Of a stretch of 8,309 bases of DNA, positions 6,723 to 8,309 are shown piece by piece. This stretch comes from DAOSWM01 sp035380045. GTDB lineage: Bacteria > Bacteroidota > Bacteroidia > Bacteroidales > Tenuifilaceae. The notes beneath the pieces are model-generated. The model did no database searches and was not told the origin of the DNA. It worked only from the letters and a program-made list of their open reading frames with translations. Position 1 is the first letter of the stretch, and the number at the start of each line of letters is the position of its first letter. A program made the translations under genes and the position numbers. The stretch covers positions 1 through 8,309 of the forward strand of contig DAOSWM010000104.1 of the NCBI GenBank assembly GCA_035380045.1, given 5' to 3'.

Positions 6723-8309
6723 ATGAAAAGACATATTTTTTATATATCAGCTACAGGTTTATTCCTTCTATTTATACTTTTAACTAATTGTAAGAAGGAG
6801 GAAGTTCCTGTTGTTACATTAAAAACCTACGAGGCAACAGAAATAACAGGTAGCAGTGCTACAGTTGAAGGAGAGATATTATCTTCGGAAGGAACTTCTA
6901 TTTTGAAACGTGGAGTGTGTATAAGTGAGAAAAAAAATCCAACCCCAGTAGATGGTCAAGTGTTAAGTTCAAGCACCAGTAACAAGTTTACTGTAGAAAT
7001 AAGCAATTTAAAACCTAATACTAAATTCTATTACCGAGCATTTGCTATGTGCAGTTCAGGAATTTTTTATGGAAGTGAAATGAGTTTTACTACAACTAAA
7101 AACATCCCTATCGTCCTAACGAATGAAGTGACGGATGTTGTTGATAATACTGCTGTTTGTGGAGGAGAGGTGCTTGATGATGGAGGTGAAACAGTAACCT
7201 CAAGGGGAGTTTGTTGGAGTTCAAGCGAATATCCAACAATCAATGATTCTAAAACAATTAATGGACAAGGTCTGGGGTCGTTTACAAGTAGTATTACTAA
7301 TCTTTCACATTCAACAACCTATTATGTACGTGCCTATGCTGTAAATTCATTAGGTGTTGGTTACGGTAACCAACAATCATTTTCAACAGGAACTTTAATA
7401 CCTACAGTAACGACAAAAGATATTACAAGTATTACATTAAATACAGCTGTTTCCGGAGGGAATGTTATATCAGATGGTGGTTTACCTGTTACTTCTCGTG
7501 GAGTTTGTTGGGGTACAATTAATCCTCCATATATTTCAGGCAGCCATACAAGTAATGGTTCTGGAGTTGGGAGTTTTAACAGTAATATATCAGGGTTATC
7601 AATGGGCCAGAAGTATTATGTAAGAGCTTATGCTGTAAATAGTAAAGGTACCGCATATGGCGAAGTTAAAGAGTTTACAACAGAAATTACTGCTGCAACA
7701 ATTACAACAAGTGCAATAGAATCGATAACTAATACAACTGCTTTTTCTGGAGGGAATGTAATATCTGATGGTGGGTCAACAGTAACAACTAGAGGGGTTT
7801 GCTGGAACACACAAAATAATCCTACTATAAATGATTATAAAAAAGAAAGTGGTTCAGGAACTGGGGCTTTTGTTACTTACATAACAAATCTTACGCTGGG
7901 TACAAACTACTATTTAAGGGCTTACGCAATTAATGATGCTGGTGTTAGTTACGGAGAAGAACTTACCTTTATGACACATTTGACCGGAACAACAGGTACG
8001 CTGGTTGATGTTGAAGGAAATACTTATAATTGGGTTGGAATTGGGACTCAAGTATGGATGAAGGAGAACCTTCAAACAACAAAATATAACGATGGAACAT
8101 CAATCCCTCTTGTAACCGATAATAATAGTTGGATAAACTTATCTACTCCAGGATATTGTTGGTATAATAACGATGAAGCAACCTTTCGAGATAGAGGGGC
8201 TCTTTACAATTGGTATGTTGTTGAAACAAATAAAGTGTGTCCTGCGGGGTGGCACGTTCCTTCGCGTGAAGAATTTAAGGTTCTGTATAACTATGTTTCT
8301 CCCGAAGGG
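6723..8309 (+). CDS. Surface lipoprotein with four Fn3-like repeats and a FISUMP domain (gene cut by window end)
   Basis: An open frame of 529 codons runs from the ATG at 6723 to the window end without a stop. Residues 1-22 are a lipoprotein signal ending in the lipobox LLTNC, so Cys23 should be lipidated. Cys23-Lys-Lys-Glu-Glu matches the X-K-(D/E)2 surface-export signal described for Bacteroidota lipoproteins, so the protein is predicted on the cell surface. Four tandem beta-sandwich-like repeats follow (about residues 31-420), each with a SGG-V-DGG turn, an RGVCW-like motif and a YYVRAYAVN-like strand. From about 425 comes a FISUMP (Fibrobacter major paralogous, TIGR02145-like) domain: LVDVEGNTYNWVGIGTQVWM, then KENLQT, YNWY and CPAGWHVPSREEF. 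FISUMP proteins are common cell-surface proteins of uncertain function, sometimes considered adhesive or carbohydrate-linked. The end of the domain lies outside the window. It follows the possible barrel gene by 26 bases. Confidence 0.92.
   Translation, partial: MKRHIFYISATGLFLLFILLTNCKKEEVPVVTLKTYEATEITGSSATVEGEILSSEGTSILKRGVCISEKKNPTPVDGQVLSSSTSNKFTVEISNLKPNTKFYYRAFAMCSSGIFYGSEMSFTTTKNIPIVLTNEVTDVVDNTAVCGGEVLDDGGETVTSRGVCWSSSEYPTINDSKTINGQGLGSFTSSITNLSHSTTYYVRAYAVNSLGVGYGNQQSFSTGTLIPTVTTKDITSITLNTAVSGGNVISDGGLPVTSRGVCWGTINPPYISGSHTSNGSGVGSFNSNISGLSMGQKYYVRAYAVNSKGTAYGEVKEFTTEITAATITTSAIESITNTTAFSGGNVISDGGSTVTTRGVCWNTQNNPTINDYKKESGSGTGAFVTYITNLTLGTNYYLRAYAINDAGVSYGEELTFMTHLTGTTGTLVDVEGNTYNWVGIGTQVWMKENLQTTKYNDGTSIPLVTDNNSWINLSTPGYCWYNNDEATFRDRGALYNWYVVETNKVCPAGWHVPSREEFKVLYNYVSPEG
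6813..7982 (+). repeat. Four in-frame tandem repeats of 97-99 codons in the lipoprotein gene
   Basis: Unit boundaries by eye: 6813-7103, 7104-7394, 7395-7685 and 7686-7982, i.e. 97, 97, 97 and 99 codons. Units 2-4 share SGG/CGG-N/E-V-x-S/D-DGG, then TSRGVCW or TTRGVCW, and end Y-Y-x-RAYA-N-G-x-YG. Unit 1 is the most diverged: it has EGEILSSEG and RGVCI in the corresponding places. At the DNA level units 3 and 4 are close around the GGNVISDGG codons (7456-7482 and 7750-7776 region), pointing to a relatively recent duplication of the last two. Confidence 0.8.

Noticed and set aside
7628..7810. 60-codon hydrophobic minus-strand open frame
   Set aside because: Antisense to lipoprotein repeats 3-4; its Val-rich, membrane-like look is the reverse complement of Thr/Asn-rich repeat codons.

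Overview
The window looks like chromosomal DNA of an AT-rich member of the Bacteroidota. The signs are: no Shine-Dalgarno sequences in front of the starts; signal peptides cut before Q; a lipoprotein whose Cys is followed by K-K-E-E, resembling the surface-export signal described in this phylum; a FISUMP-type C-terminal domain; and a HisKA_2-type kinase next to a REC-LuxR regulator. The genus cannot be read from the sequence.

Layout. (1) Bases 1-790, minus strand: the N-terminal half of a CstA-family (carbon starvation / peptide uptake) membrane transporter, cut by the window edge. (2) Bases 791-908: an AT-rich divergent promoter region. (3) Bases 909-3481, plus strand: a regulatory cassette of a PAS-LuxR regulator, a six-TM HisKA_2 histidine kinase and a REC-LuxR response regulator, with gaps of 6 and 56 bases. 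(4) Bases 3482-3634: a non-coding stretch packed with inverted repeats, starting with a perfect 18-base palindrome directly after the stop codon of the response regulator. Fifteen of those bases recur at the end of the kinase gene. (5) Bases 3635-8309, plus strand: three closely spaced genes for exported proteins. They are a secreted caspase-like (C14) protease with an intact His/Cys dyad, an unrecognised exported protein that may be an outer-membrane barrel, and a lipoprotein with four regular 97-99-residue repeats and a FISUMP domain, cut by the window end.

How the parts may work together (inference). The kinase has almost no extracytoplasmic domain, so it probably senses through its membrane segments and phosphorylates Asp53 of the response regulator. 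The palindromes flanking the response regulator are good candidates for the binding site of one of the two LuxR-type regulators, which could couple the cassette to its own expression and to the downstream envelope operon. The caspase-like protease, possible barrel and predicted surface lipoprotein would then form a signal-controlled envelope module. I know of no named system with this composition. There are no tRNA or rRNA genes, CRISPR arrays or insertion sequences that I can see.
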